DNA of 17,255 nucleotides from Acidobacteriota bacterium. Its GTDB lineage: Bacteria > Acidobacteriota > Polarisedimenticolia > Gp22-AA2. Below, piece by piece: positions 1 through 7,325 of the stretch. Position 1 is the stretch's first letter. Each line of letters starts with the position of its first letter. The DNA is taken from NCBI GenBank assembly GCA_027297005.1, contig JAPUIN010000179.1, forward strand, positions 1 to 17,255. The letters are read 5' to 3'. A program made the translations under genes and the position numbers. The notes beneath the pieces were generated by a model. That model had not been told where the DNA came from. It did not search any database and was given only the letters and a program-made list of their open reading frames with translations.

Positions 1-10
1 ATAGAGGACG

Positions 11-40
11 ATGCTAGCAGAGGGCGCGAATTCTTGTCAA
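11..40 (-). promoter_or_regulatory. Strong sigma70-type promoter reading out of the left edge
   Basis: On the minus strand a perfect TTGACA (40-35) is followed after 18 bases by TAGCAT (16-11), with TG in the extended -10 position (19-18). Initiation would fall near position 4, so the transcript lies outside the window. The same -10 hexamer occurs in the promoter before the TPR-ftsY cluster. A strong promoter after a long gap would suit a stable RNA or highly expressed gene, but the downstream gene is not visible. Confidence 0.6.
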
Positions 41-46
41 GAATTC
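28..46. promoter_or_regulatory. Perfect 19-bp palindrome, candidate operator
   Basis: GAATTCTTGACAAGAATTC (minus strand) is a perfect dyad with 9-base arms around one central base. It contains the TTGACA -35 box of the outward promoter. A regulator bound here would block RNA polymerase, so a repressor operator is the simplest reading. I cannot assign a regulator family. A further small dyad, CCCC-GTA-GGGG (47-57), lies directly upstream. Confidence 0.55.
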
Positions 47-296
47 CCCCTACGGGGAGACCTTCAATTTCGGCCAGCACACGCTGGTGCAGCCATCAAC
101 GGGGATCGGAGTCACGTGGATGAGAACGCCGTGGCCTGCCACCCGCCGAACCGTACGAGCCGAGGGGAGCATCGCGCAGCGACGTGGATCCGGGTTCAGA
201 GGGGGCAGGTCAAGGGATCTCAAATCGCGGATCCCGCAAATCCCCCTGCCGCTGCAAATTTGCCGCACCGACATGGGCCACATTGTGATAAAAGGG

Positions 297-408
297 GATC
301 ATCCAGCAGCCGGTGATTCGCCAAACTCTCTGTTCTCGCCGATCTAAGGTGGGGTGGGAATGGTGGGAAGATTGTGAAGGGTTCTTGCCACCGGCTGCTG
401 GAATGATC
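297..408. repeat. Long-range inverted repeat (arms 297-315 and 389-408) with G-rich loop
   Basis: GATCATCCAGCAGCCGGTG at 297-315 is matched by its inverse at 389-408 with a single extra base; the 13-bp core CCAGCAGCCGGTG pairs perfectly. The 73-base loop contains GGTGGGGTGGGAATGGTGGG on the plus strand (348-367). Arms this long are unlikely by chance in a gap this size. The structure could be a small RNA with paired ends, a remnant of a miniature mobile element, or a regulatory stem. No direct flanking duplication is visible, and no match to 6S RNA, tmRNA, RNase P RNA or SRP RNA hallmarks was seen. Confidence 0.6.
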
Positions 409-605
409 TTCATCTCTCTCTCAATCCTTCGGAACGGCGTGCACAGAATCCTTAATACGGAAGGACCGGCGCTACGGTTCCCGGTTCTCATCTTAGCAAT
501 CCGCATGCCGCCCCGGGGGAAGACGCCGGGCCCCTGAAATCAGGCTCTCTGCATCATTTGATACGGGCGGCGCGTCATCGCGGCGGGACAGATCGCGGGG
601 AGAAC

Positions 606-630
606 GTTCGGAGCCGGACAGCGTCCGAAC
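606..630 (-). terminator. Hairpin just after the NUDIX gene (weak terminator candidate)
   Basis: Four bases beyond the NUDIX stop, GTTCGGA and TCCGAAC form a perfect 7-bp stem around an 11-base loop. An alternative inner stem CGGAC/GTCCG with a 3-base loop overlaps it. No T-run follows on the minus strand (GTTCTCCCC), so this is not a classical intrinsic terminator; it may be a Rho-dependent end or a 3' stabilising hairpin. The position at the end of the gene run is the main argument. Confidence 0.3.
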
Positions 631-633
631 CGG

Positions 634-1392
634 TCAACAACTCCTCCGATTCCCCCGCATCCCGTACCGCAGCCGCAGGCAGAGCCTGGTGACGCCGATC
701 TCCAGCTTCGGGTCCTCGATCGAGCCCGTGCGACACATCGCCAGGAGACGATTCGCCTCAAGAACCCCGGTCCCTGCATCCCCCTCGTTCACTGATCCAT
801 CGGATGGCGGCTCGACGGCGCCGTCCGGATCGACCTCGCAGGCTCTGAGATGAATCTTCTCGGTTGACTGGCCATGGGACGGAAAGAACCCAGCACCGAG
901 GGAGATCATCCTCCCGCCGCGTGGGCGCAGCCCCGTCTCCTCGAAAAGTTCGGCCCGCGCCCGGCGATCAATGCCGCTCCGGCCGCGATCTCCCGGCTCG
1001 ATGCTCCCCGCAACTGCCTCGACAATCCAGGTGTAACGACGCCGATCGCGCATGGGCGGGCGGAGAGCCGCGCGCCGGAGCAGCCCCGGACGGAAGGCGA
1101 TCTTATGGACGATCATCAGCCGCGGATTTCGGTTCGTGAAGAAGTACGGGATGATGGCAACGGCGTCGACACCCCGACGGTGCAGAATCTCGAACCTGTA
1201 AGGACGTGACACCCCGCCGTCCTCATAGCGGTTGCGGGCCAGGAAACGCTCGAGGGTCAGGAATCCGGATCCCTCCGGGGAGAGTTTCCTGACGATGCGC
1301 AGGCCGCGTACCCTGCGTCCCGGCCTCACCGGATCCTCGTCGGCCGGAGCCGATGTTCCGCTCGAGCGTCCCGCCAGAGCAACGATGCGCAT
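634..1392 (-). CDS. NUDIX hydrolase, divergent box
   Basis: The 252-residue protein has an N-terminal part (about 30-75) ending FLARNRYEDGGVSRPYRFEILHRRG, as in a group of NUDIX proteins from Gram-negative environmental bacteria. A hydrophobic strand, DAVAIIPYF, comes before the NUDIX fold. The box reads from G129 to L155 with AELFEETGL at its end. E148, E151 and E152, expected to bind the metal, are kept. The usual RE is AE, the first Glu is Asp (D135), and about four extra residues widen the box. WIVEAVAGSIEPGD resembles the ADP-sugar pyrophosphatase branch, but the substrate cannot be set from sequence. The ATG at 1392 has no clear ribosome-binding site; it lies 42 bases after the TPR gene and is probably in the same transcript. 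Confidence 0.85.
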   Translation of the reverse strand: MRIVALAGRSSGTSAPADEDPVRPGRRVRGLRIVRKLSPEGSGFLTLERFLARNRYEDGGVSRPYRFEILHRRGVDAVAIIPYFFTNRNPRLMIVHKIAFRPGLLRRAALRPPMRDRRRYTWIVEAVAGSIEPGDRGRSGIDRRARAELFEETGLRPRGGRMISLGAGFFPSHGQSTEKIHLRACEVDPDGAVEPPSDGSVNEGDAGTGVLEANRLLAMCRTGSIEDPKLEIGVTRLCLRLRYGMRGNRRSC

Positions 1393-1434
1393 CCGGCAAC
1401 CGAGGCATGCTCGGGGCGGGTCGCAGCCGGCGCG

Positions 1435-4400
1435 TCATCCGAGAAGCTTGCGGACCTCCTCGAGCTTCGAGACAACTTCGCGATAGTTTGAATCGATGCC
1501 GTAGACCTCGGTGAAGGACTGGAGCGCTTTCTGATATTCCCCCTGCTCCCTGTAAACCTCCCCGATATCATAGCGCAGCCCTACCACCTCGTGCTCCCCC
1601 ACGTCGGGCGAGTCGAGCCCCTTCCTGTACCATTTCAGGGCCAGATCCGGCATCCCCTTGTCGCGGAAGCAGAGCCCCAGGATCCCGCAGCAATCGACGA
1701 TCCGGCCGGCGTCCTTGGCGGCAAACTGGAACTCGCCAATCGCCTCATCGACGAGCCCCATCTCGCGATATGCGATCCCGAGATTGTAGTGGGTCTCGTA
1801 GTCCTCCGCGTCGACCTGCTGCTCGACCCCCTTCTTGAACGCCTTGAAGATCTCGTCCAGGCTGACACCGGGACCATCAAGCGATTCCTGCGGCCCCTCG
1901 ACCGCCACCTGCGCCTCCGACAGACTCTTGTCCAGCTCGGAGGCCAGATCGAAGAAGTCCCCCTCCTGCTCCTCCCCGCTCGTCTCCTCGACCCGGAACA
2001 CCGGCGTCGCCTTCGTGCCCTTCGGGACAGGAGCCTCTGCCGGAGGTCCCCCTCCCAGGCTCTGAGCCCCGAAGGCGCGCTCGACGTCGAGGTCGATGTC
2101 GGACGACGGAGCCGGTCCCTTCTTCGGCGGCTCGGGCGTTTCCGCCACCGGGCGATTGGCACGGGCGAAACGATCGGCAACCTCCTTGCTATCCGGAAAC
2201 TTCTTATGCAGCTGGAACAACACTTCGCGGGCCTCCTCGAGAAGCCCCTGGTCGATGTAGAAGTCGACCTCGCCGAGCTTTTCCGGATCGGGGTCAGTGG
2301 CCCCCTCGGCGGCCGCCGCCGAGCCAGGAGCGTCCGGCGACGCATCCCCACCATCGATCTCTATCGAGAAGGAATCGTCCCCTTCACTCAGCGAGAAGCT
2401 GGCCAGATCGTCAGGCGTCTCCTCTTCGATCGTTTCCGGTCTTGCCGCGACGGACGGCTCCGCCGCAGTGGGGGCGGTTGGAGGCACGGCCGACTCATCT
2501 TCCATATCGATCTGAATCTCCATCTCATCCACGCCGGTGGCCGTGGAGATATCGGCCGACTGCAGCGTGATCGTCGCCCCGGAATTGTCCTCGATCGCCA
2601 GCTCCGGCGGCGCTTCGGCCACCGGCGTCGCCTGAGCGGGCGGGGTTGACGGCGCGGCAATCAACTCGGGCGCAGGAGGTTCTGTCCCGGCCTCCGGCTC
2701 GGGCATATGTGGCTCTGTCCCAGCCTCCGGCTCGGGCGCAGGAGGCTCTGTCCCGACCTCCGGGTCGGCTGGGGCGGCAGCAGGGGCCACCGCTTCGGGA
2801 GTGGCCTCGGCGGAGAGCTCCTTGACGCGCGGATTGTTCGGGTCGATGCGGATCGCTTCGTTCATCAGCTCGAGCGCATCATCGTCACGACCCTTCGCTC
2901 GCATCATCTCGGTCAGGGTCAGACATTCCTCCACCGCTTTGTCCTTGTTCCCCTCCTCGTAATAGATCTCCTTCAGCTTGACATGCGACATCACGTTGCG
3001 CGGGTGCTTGGCGAGGATGATGAGAAGCTGCTGCTTGGCCTTTTCGAGCAGGCCGTACTTGATGAAGACCTCCGCTTCCGTGAAATGATCCGAGATGAAT
3101 TCGTCGTCTACCTCCTCTTCGTCCACCTCCTCTTCGTCCACCTCCTCTTCGTCCACCTCCTCCTCGTTCACCTCATCGTCACTCGAGAGATCGACGCCGG
3201 CCGGCGCCTCCTCGAGTTGCAGGCTTTCCAACGATTCTTGGGGCGGCGCCACGGACGCATCGCCCGAGGTTCGCGCCTCGAGGCTTGTAAGCAGCTCCGC
3301 GAAACGCTCATTGTCGGGATCGATGGTCGTCAGCCTGCGGGTCACCTCGGTCGCGGTGGCGATATCCGACGTGCGGATCAGCAGCTGCGCCAGCTTCTGC
3401 AGCGCCGTCATCTGCCCCTTGGCATCATTGGACCGTTCGGCGATGTCGGCGCGCTTGGCGAGCCCTTCGCGATCGTCTGGGAAACGACCGAGGAACTCCT
3501 CCATCGCAGCCGCGGCATCCGCAGGACAAGATCCATCCATGAACTGGTCGGCCGCTCGACCGAGCCACTCGCGCGCACCGTCGGCATCCTCCTCGGCCAG
3601 CCGGAAGCGCCCCACGGCGAGCATCGTTTCGGGAGGCGCGCCATCCCCGAGCTCCTGGAGCTTGGCGACGACCGGCTCCGCCTGCGCCTTCTTCCCGGCC
3701 GACAGGTAGGCTTCGACGAGCATGGCCTGGGATCGAGGATTGTCGCCATTCTCCTTCGCCATCGCTTCAACCGAGGAGAGCAGCTCAGCCGGATCCTTCT
3801 TCCCCTCCTTGCCGGTCGCCAGCATCAGGCTCGTCAGGTCAGCATTCCCCGGAGCCACCTCCAGCCCCTTCCGTACGACCTGCGCCGCTTCGTCCCTCAT
3901 CCCCTTGCCGATCAGATCGGTCGCCACCTGGACGAACTCCCTGACGGCATCATCCTTGCGACTTGTGCGGGTGAGGATATCAGCGTAGGTGAGGCGCACC
4001 TTGATGTTCGCGGGATCAATCTCGAGAATCTTCGGAAAGATTTCGACCGCCTTTTTAAACTGTGAGGTCTTCACCAGGTGATCGACGACCTGCAGGTACT
4101 GGACCTTGGCTTCGATGGTCAGGCCCTGCTGCTGATACTGCTCGGCCAGTTTCAGCACGCAATCCATGTTGGAGGGATCGAGCTTGCAAATCTTCTTGTA
4201 CATCGCGATCGCCTTGAGCAGGAACCCGTCCTTGGAATACAACTCGGCGATGCGCAGGAAAAAGCGGATGGCGTCCGGGGTTTTCTTTGCCCGGACGTAA
4301 AGATCCCCCAGCTTATTGAAGATATTCAGGTCACGCGGATTATCCTCGACAAGCTTCTTGTAGGCATTGATCGCCTCAGTCATCTTGCCGGATTTGGCGT

Positions 4401-4443
4401 ATTTCTCTGCCTGTTGCATCGTCTTCGCGCGATCGAGGGCCAT
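1435..4443 (-). CDS. Large multi-TPR protein with acidic and Pro/Glu repeat linkers (function unknown)
   Basis: The 1002-residue protein has no signal peptide or membrane segment, so it is probably a cytoplasmic scaffold. TPR-type helices fill about 1-390, starting AEKYAKSGKMTEAINAYKKL. An acidic linker at 423-448 holds four EEEVD units. A second TPR group spans 450-545. A Pro/Glu linker has three 11-residue PEAGTEPPAPE-like units at 561-593, followed by a disordered acidic stretch to about 720. A single TPR-like helix pair (GEVDFYIDQGLLEEAREVLF) lies at 724-760, another low-complexity linker follows, and the C-terminal TPRs occupy 852-1002. Such proteins occur in Acidobacteriota and deltaproteobacterial groups next to housekeeping genes, and parts recall FimV-like polar scaffolds; I know no assigned role. 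The ATG at 4443 is 4 bases after rnhB, so coexpression is likely. Confidence 0.9.
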   Translation of the reverse strand: MALDRAKTMQQAEKYAKSGKMTEAINAYKKLVEDNPRDLNIFNKLGDLYVRAKKTPDAIRFFLRIAELYSKDGFLLKAIAMYKKICKLDPSNMDCVLKLAEQYQQQGLTIEAKVQYLQVVDHLVKTSQFKKAVEIFPKILEIDPANIKVRLTYADILTRTSRKDDAVREFVQVATDLIGKGMRDEAAQVVRKGLEVAPGNADLTSLMLATGKEGKKDPAELLSSVEAMAKENGDNPRSQAMLVEAYLSAGKKAQAEPVVAKLQELGDGAPPETMLAVGRFRLAEEDADGAREWLGRAADQFMDGSCPADAAAAMEEFLGRFPDDREGLAKRADIAERSNDAKGQMTALQKLAQLLIRTSDIATATEVTRRLTTIDPDNERFAELLTSLEARTSGDASVAPPQESLESLQLEEAPAGVDLSSDDEVNEEEVDEEEVDEEEVDEEEVDDEFISDHFTEAEVFIKYGLLEKAKQQLLIILAKHPRNVMSHVKLKEIYYEEGNKDKAVEECLTLTEMMRAKGRDDDALELMNEAIRIDPNNPRVKELSAEATPEAVAPAAAPADPEVGTEPPAPEPEAGTEPHMPEPEAGTEPPAPELIAAPSTPPAQATPVAEAPPELAIEDNSGATITLQSADISTATGVDEMEIQIDMEDESAVPPTAPTAAEPSVAARPETIEEETPDDLASFSLSEGDDSFSIEIDGGDASPDAPGSAAAAEGATDPDPEKLGEVDFYIDQGLLEEAREVLFQLHKKFPDSKEVADRFARANRPVAETPEPPKKGPAPSSDIDLDVERAFGAQSLGGGPPAEAPVPKGTKATPVFRVEETSGEEQEGDFFDLASELDKSLSEAQVAVEGPQESLDGPGVSLDEIFKAFKKGVEQQVDAEDYETHYNLGIAYREMGLVDEAIGEFQFAAKDAGRIVDCCGILGLCFRDKGMPDLALKWYRKGLDSPDVGEHEVVGLRYDIGEVYREQGEYQKALQSFTEVYGIDSNYREVVSKLEEVRKLLG
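2665..2763 (-). repeat. 33-bp imperfect tandem repeat, 3 units, coding PEAGTEPPAPE
   Basis: Three consecutive 33-bp units encode PEVGTEPPAPE, PEAGTEPHMPE and PEAGTEPPAPE (residues 561-593 of the large TPR protein). The DNA units differ by several bases. They form a Pro/Glu-rich, probably extended linker between the second TPR group and the acidic disordered region. Confidence 0.85.
3111..3170 (-). repeat. 15-bp tandem repeat, 4 units, coding EEEVD
   Basis: Four head-to-tail 15-bp units lie inside the large TPR gene: 3111-3125, 3126-3140, 3141-3155 and 3156-3170. The first three, reading cctcctcttcgtcca on the plus strand, are identical; the fourth differs at two bases. The unit is a multiple of three, so gain or loss of copies would change the length of the acidic linker without shifting the frame. 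Confidence 0.9.
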
Positions 4444-4447
4444 GGCG

Positions 4448-5098
4448 TCACCCGCTCCGCTGGGCAGGGCGCACGGCGGCGCCTCGGCGGGGAACGCCCC
4501 GGAAGGTCGTTCGGTGCAGCGGCGTGGCGCCCAGACGACGCAGGGCTCTCAGATGATCGCGCGTGCCGTACCCCTTGTTCGCGTCGAATCGATAGGCGGG
4601 ATAGAGAGGGTGCAGGGATCGCATCAGGGCATCCCGGTAGACCTTGGCGACGATCGAGGCGGCGGCGATCGACGCGCTGCGCGAATCTCCCCTGATCAAC
4701 CCTTCCTGCGGGATGGGTATCACGGGAATTCGCACCGCATCAACCAGCAGATAGTCAGGCCTCACTCTGAGTCCCTCCACCGCACGTCTCATCGCCTCGA
4801 GCGTCGCCTGGAGAATGTCGGTTCGATCAATTTCGGTCGATTCGACCACTCCCAGGGCAATCGCCACGGCCGTCTTTGCGATCACCGCGGCCAGCCGCTC
4901 ACGATCAGCCGCCGCGAGCTGCTTGGAATCACGCAGTCCGCGTGGCCGCCTTGCCGGATCCAGAATGACCGCCGCGGCGATAACCGGCCCGGCCAGGCAA
5001 CCCCGACCGACCTCATCGACCCCCGCGATCGCTTGATAGCCGCGCTCGCCAAGCCGGAGCTCGCTCGCGAAACCTGCGGCGCGACCACGGGCCGCCAC
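4448..5098 (-). CDS. rnhB: Ribonuclease HII
   Basis: The 216-residue enzyme cuts RNA in RNA-DNA hybrids, including single ribonucleotides left in DNA. The active-site carboxylates appear as D28-E29 in GVDEVGRGCLAGPV, D120 in YLLVDA and D138 in RGDSRSASIAAASIVAKVYRD. LRDSKQL and the C-terminal ANKGYGTRDH motif also match. The GTG start at 5098 has AGGAG upstream, overlapping the rplS stop. The gene follows rplS directly, as in many bacteria. Only 4 bases separate its stop from the next ATG. The Arg-rich tail beyond residue 195 is variable in the family. Confidence 0.97.
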   Translation of the reverse strand: MAARGRAAGFASELRLGERGYQAIAGVDEVGRGCLAGPVIAAAVILDPARRPRGLRDSKQLAAADRERLAAVIAKTAVAIALGVVESTEIDRTDILQATLEAMRRAVEGLRVRPDYLLVDAVRIPVIPIPQEGLIRGDSRSASIAAASIVAKVYRDALMRSLHPLYPAYRFDANKGYGTRDHLRALRRLGATPLHRTTFRGVPRRGAAVRPAQRSG

Positions 5099-5108
5099 GC
5101 CCTCTCTC

Positions 5109-5450
5109 CTAAGTCCGTTCCCGAATACGCGCCGCTTTCCCCTTGAGCTCTCTCAGGTAATAGAGCTTGGAACGGCGCACACGTCCCCGGCGCACGACCT
5201 CGATCTTCCCGATGATCGGAGAGTAGAGGGGAAAGACCCTTTCCACTCCAACACCGTCTGAGATCTTGCGCACCGTGAAGGTACGCCCGGTGCCTCCACC
5301 CCGGATCGCGATGACGGTCCCCTGAAAGATCTGGATCCGGTCCTTTTCACCCTCGCGGATCTTGACGTGGACCTTGACCGAATCGCCGCTGCGAAATGCG
5401 GGCGGCTGACTCTTGATCTCCTTATCCTCGATCATCTTCACGACATCCAT
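5109..5450 (-). CDS. rplS: 50S ribosomal protein bL19
   Basis: The 113-residue ribosomal protein lies at the subunit interface. Recognisable parts are [58 protein letters not shown] and the basic [23 protein letters not shown] tail. The ATG at 5450 has GAGAGGA in front at good spacing. A 35-base gap separates it from trmD. Its TAG stop is part of TAGGAGAG, which forms the ribosome-binding site of rnhB. Length matches the family. Confidence 0.98.
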   Translation of the reverse strand: MDVVKMIEDKEIKSQPPAFRSGDSVKVHVKIREGEKDRIQIFQGTVIAIRGGGTGRTFTVRKISDGVGVERVFPLYSPIIGKIEVVRRGRVRRSKLYYLRELKGKAARIRERT

Positions 5451-5485
5451 GTTGTCCTCTCTGGTGTTCCTGGTTCGAGTTCGCC

Positions 5486-6190
5486 TCAGTGATCGCTTTC
5501 TGTGGTTTCGTCGCGCAGCAGATCGGGTCTGACGCGCGCGGTCCTCTCAAGCGCTCGATCCCGACGCCAGGCATCGATCGCGGCGTGGTTGCCCGAGACC
5601 AGAACCTCGGGCACGGACCAGCCGCGGAAATCGAACGGTCGCGTGTACTGTGGATGATCGAAGCGCCCGTCATAGAACGAATCATTGCGCGCCGCGTCCT
5701 CATCCCCGAGAGCACCAGGAATGAGCCGCGTCAGGGCATCGACGAGCACCGTCGCCGGGATCTCACCTCCCGTGAGCACGTAGTCCCCGATCGAGATCGA
5801 CTCGTCCGCCAGATGTTCGCGCACCCGTTCATCGACACCTTCATAGTGTCCGCAGAGCAGGATCAGGCGGTCGTACCCGGACAGACGCAGCACCTGTCCC
5901 TGGTCGAAGCGCGTCCCCTGCGGGCAAAGGAGTACGGTGCGGGTGCGTTGTTCCGGAAAACGCCGCGTGATGTCGTGCACCGCCGCGAACAGCGGACCCG
6001 GCATCAGCACCATCCCTCCGCCTCCACCGTATGGCGTGTCGTCCACCTTGCGATGCTTGTCGCGGGCGTAGTCACGCAGATCGTGAAGACGAATCTCGAT
6101 CAGTCCACGTTCGCGCGCGCGCCGGATGATGCTGTATCCCAGCGGTCCCTCGAGCATCCGTGGAAAGGCGGTCACTACATCAAACTTCAT
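5486..6190 (-). CDS. trmD: tRNA (guanine37-N1)-methyltransferase
   Basis: The 234-residue SPOUT-class enzyme methylates G37 next to the anticodon, which prevents frameshifting. The start [10 protein letters not shown] and [18 protein letters not shown] are typical. The trefoil-knot AdoMet site shows [13 protein letters not shown] at about 111-123 and [13 protein letters not shown] at 131-143. N-D170-SF gives the expected catalytic aspartate. HPQYTRP and [13 protein letters not shown] follow in the C-terminal domain. The ATG at 6190 lies inside the end of rimM, with GGAG five bases upstream. Length is close to the usual 230-255 residues. Confidence 0.98.
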   Translation of the reverse strand: MKFDVVTAFPRMLEGPLGYSIIRRARERGLIEIRLHDLRDYARDKHRKVDDTPYGGGGGMVLMPGPLFAAVHDITRRFPEQRTRTVLLCPQGTRFDQGQVLRLSGYDRLILLCGHYEGVDERVREHLADESISIGDYVLTGGEIPATVLVDALTRLIPGALGDEDAARNDSFYDGRFDHPQYTRPFDFRGWSVPEVLVSGNHAAIDAWRRDRALERTARVRPDLLRDETTESDH

Positions 6191-6755
6191 AAAGCTCCAG
6201 CAGTCCGTCCGGCGGATCGATCGTGATCATACCGGCGGCCATATCGATGGTGGTGCAGATCGAGCGCGCCGCAGGAATCAGAATCGTGTCCTGTCGATCG
6301 TGGTGCCGATCGTTTTCCGATCGGACAACCTGCAGCAGCGGTGTTCCACCCGTATCGATCACATCCTTGACCTGGCCGAGGATGCAACCATCAGGGGTAC
6401 ACACCCGCATCCCAACCAGTTCGAAAATATAATAGTTGCCCTCTGGTAGTGCAACCAACCTGTTGCAGGGTATCAAGATATCTCGGCCTACCAGAACCGA
6501 GGCCTCTCCGGCCGAATCGACTCCGGTCAGCTTCAGGACCAGCTTTCCCCGGTATATCGAGTACTCCTCGATCCCGAACCGTGTGGTTTCCCCCCCGGAT
6601 TGGCCGACCAGGACCCAGGAACGGCCGGCGATCTGGTCCACGTCGCCGGAAACGAGCCGCGCCGTGAGTCGTCCGTCCGCTCCCCGGAGTCGCAGGCCCG
6701 TGGCGACCACCACCGGACTTTCCCCCCGCTGCGTACTCGGAGAAGGGCTGTTCAC
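6180..6755 (-). CDS. rimM: Ribosome maturation factor RimM
   Basis: The 191-residue protein assists 16S rRNA processing and 30S head assembly, binding S19. The N-terminal RimM domain (about 14-100) is divergent: the common G-x-hGLRGE motif appears only as [33 protein letters not shown] and [15 protein letters not shown] are good family matches. The C-terminal PRC-barrel (about 105-185) contains [16 protein letters not shown] and [11 protein letters not shown]. The start is the GTG at 6755, which overlaps the khpA stop; no separate ribosome-binding site is seen. The end overlaps trmD by 11 bases. The position between khpA and trmD makes the call firm. Confidence 0.94.
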   Translation of the reverse strand: MNSPSPSTQRGESPVVVATGLRLRGADGRLTARLVSGDVDQIAGRSWVLVGQSGGETTRFGIEEYSIYRGKLVLKLTGVDSAGEASVLVGRDILIPCNRLVALPEGNYYIFELVGMRVCTPDGCILGQVKDVIDTGGTPLLQVVRSENDRHHDRQDTILIPAARSICTTIDMAAGMITIDPPDGLLELYEV

Positions 6756-7000
6756 TCGAGGATTTCAAGATCGTAAGAGCCGCCGTGCCTCGCCCCCGAT
6801 ACGCCCAGCAGCGTCCTCATCGCCTGGGCCGTGCGACCCTGCCGACCAATCACGCGCCCCAGTTCATCGGGGTCAACCTCGAGTTCAAAGACGATCGTCT
6901 CCCCCTCCTCGACGGCACGCACCAAGACTCTGTCGGGGTGATCGACGAGGTCGCGCGCCACTGCCTCGATCCAGGCGCTGAGATCAGGTGCCCGATCCAT
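6752..7000 (-). CDS. khpA: KH-domain RNA-binding protein KhpA
   Basis: The 82-residue protein is almost entirely one KH domain, with the nucleic-acid-binding GRVIGRQGRTAQAMRTLL segment and its GxxG loop (G-R-Q-G, 52-55). Relatives, also known as YlqC, bind RNA and in Gram-positives act with KhpB in cell-size control. The fixed place between rpsP and rimM is the usual location. The ATG at 7000 has GGGGAG upstream. The stop overlaps the rimM start as GTGA. Length fits the family. The RNA-binding role is supported by the motif; specific targets are unknown. Confidence 0.93.
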   Translation of the reverse strand: MDRAPDLSAWIEAVARDLVDHPDRVLVRAVEEGETIVFELEVDPDELGRVIGRQGRTAQAMRTLLGVSGARHGGSYDLEILE

Positions 7001-7012
7001 CTCCGTCTCCCC

Positions 7013-7258
7013 TCAGACCTGTGCCGCCCGGGCTCTTTCGATCAGCCTGCGGACGGTGTCGGATGGCTGCGCTCCCTGACGAATCCATTTGTCGGCCTTG
7101 CCGACGTCGATCTGAATGACCTTGGGATTCCTCATCGGATCGTAGTATCCCAGATGATCGGTTACGCGAGACTGAGGCACCCGCGTCGATTCTGAAACGA
7201 CAACTCGGTAAAACGGCTTGTTTTTCGTACCTGCCCTTTGCAGGCGGATCTTCAGCAC
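7013..7258 (-). CDS. rpsP: 30S ribosomal protein bS16
   Basis: This 81-residue ribosomal protein has a typical S16 start (MLKIRLQRAGTKNKPFYRVVVSE) followed by the LGYYDPMRNP block and the C-terminal helix RRLIERARAA. It binds 16S rRNA early in small-subunit assembly. The GTG start at 7258 follows GAGAGGTG. The stop is 12 bases before khpA, with TGAGGGGAG serving as both the stop and the next ribosome-binding site. It is the first ribosomal gene of the conserved rpsP-khpA-rimM-trmD-rplS block. Confidence 0.97.
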   Translation of the reverse strand: MLKIRLQRAGTKNKPFYRVVVSESTRVPQSRVTDHLGYYDPMRNPKVIQIDVGKADKWIRQGAQPSDTVRRLIERARAAQV

Positions 7259-7262
7259 GGAT

Positions 7263-7325
7263 TCACCTCTCTACCGGCGCGGGTATGATTCCCTCCGGCT
7301 CTTCCTCCGGGCCTGACGGCTCCAT
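7263..7325 (-). CDS. Candidate 20-codon mini-ORF / leader peptide before rpsP
   Basis: In the 91-base gap between ffh and rpsP, an ATG at 7325 is preceded by GGGGAGG at about 6-base spacing. It opens a 20-codon frame ending at the TGA at 7265-7263. The peptide would be acidic and Pro/Glu-rich (MEPSGPEEEPEG at the N-terminus). Its stop lies inside GAGAGGTGA, the ribosome-binding sequence of rpsP, so translating it could affect rpsP initiation. A direct repeat CCGGAGG, five bases, CCGGAGG also sits in it. I do not recognise a family. The frame may be chance; the good ribosome-binding site and the stop position are the only support. Confidence 0.3.
   Translation of the reverse strand: MEPSGPEEEPEGIIPAPVER

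Larger units (their letters stand above)
1..633. other. Intergenic region without a credible gene
   Basis: These 633 bases separate the NUDIX gene from whatever lies to the left. Short open frames on both strands have no recognisable motif, poor starts and mixed composition. The region holds the hairpin at 606-630, the dyad CCTGAAATCAGG (533-544), a GC-rich stem region at 510-533 and the long inverted repeat at 297-408. A hairpin GGGATC/GATCCC (214-235) and the palindrome with its outward promoter (11-46) complete it. No tRNA or rRNA sequence was recognised. Confidence 0.7.

Noticed and set aside
345..370. MraZ-type operator (TGGG repeats) in the inverted-repeat loop
   Set aside because: TGGG occurs at 350, 355 and 364, not at the regular 10-base period of MraZ boxes, and no dcw-cluster gene is seen nearby.
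1..633. Structured housekeeping RNA (RNase P RNA, tmRNA, SRP RNA, 6S RNA) or tRNA
   Set aside because: None of the conserved sequence hallmarks of these RNAs, nor a tRNA T-arm, was found on either strand by reading; the inverted repeat is too short for 6S RNA.
1591..2649. 352-codon open frame on the plus strand
   Set aside because: Antisense shadow of the same TPR gene, Arg/Leu-rich with no family features.
3111..3170. CRISPR-like array
   Set aside because: The units are contiguous 15-mers without spacers and encode an in-frame acidic linker.
2707..4065. 452-codon open frame on the plus strand
   Set aside because: It runs antisense to the TPR gene, has no recognisable domain, and arises from the codon bias of a GC-rich gene; the minus-strand TPR repeats are unmistakable.
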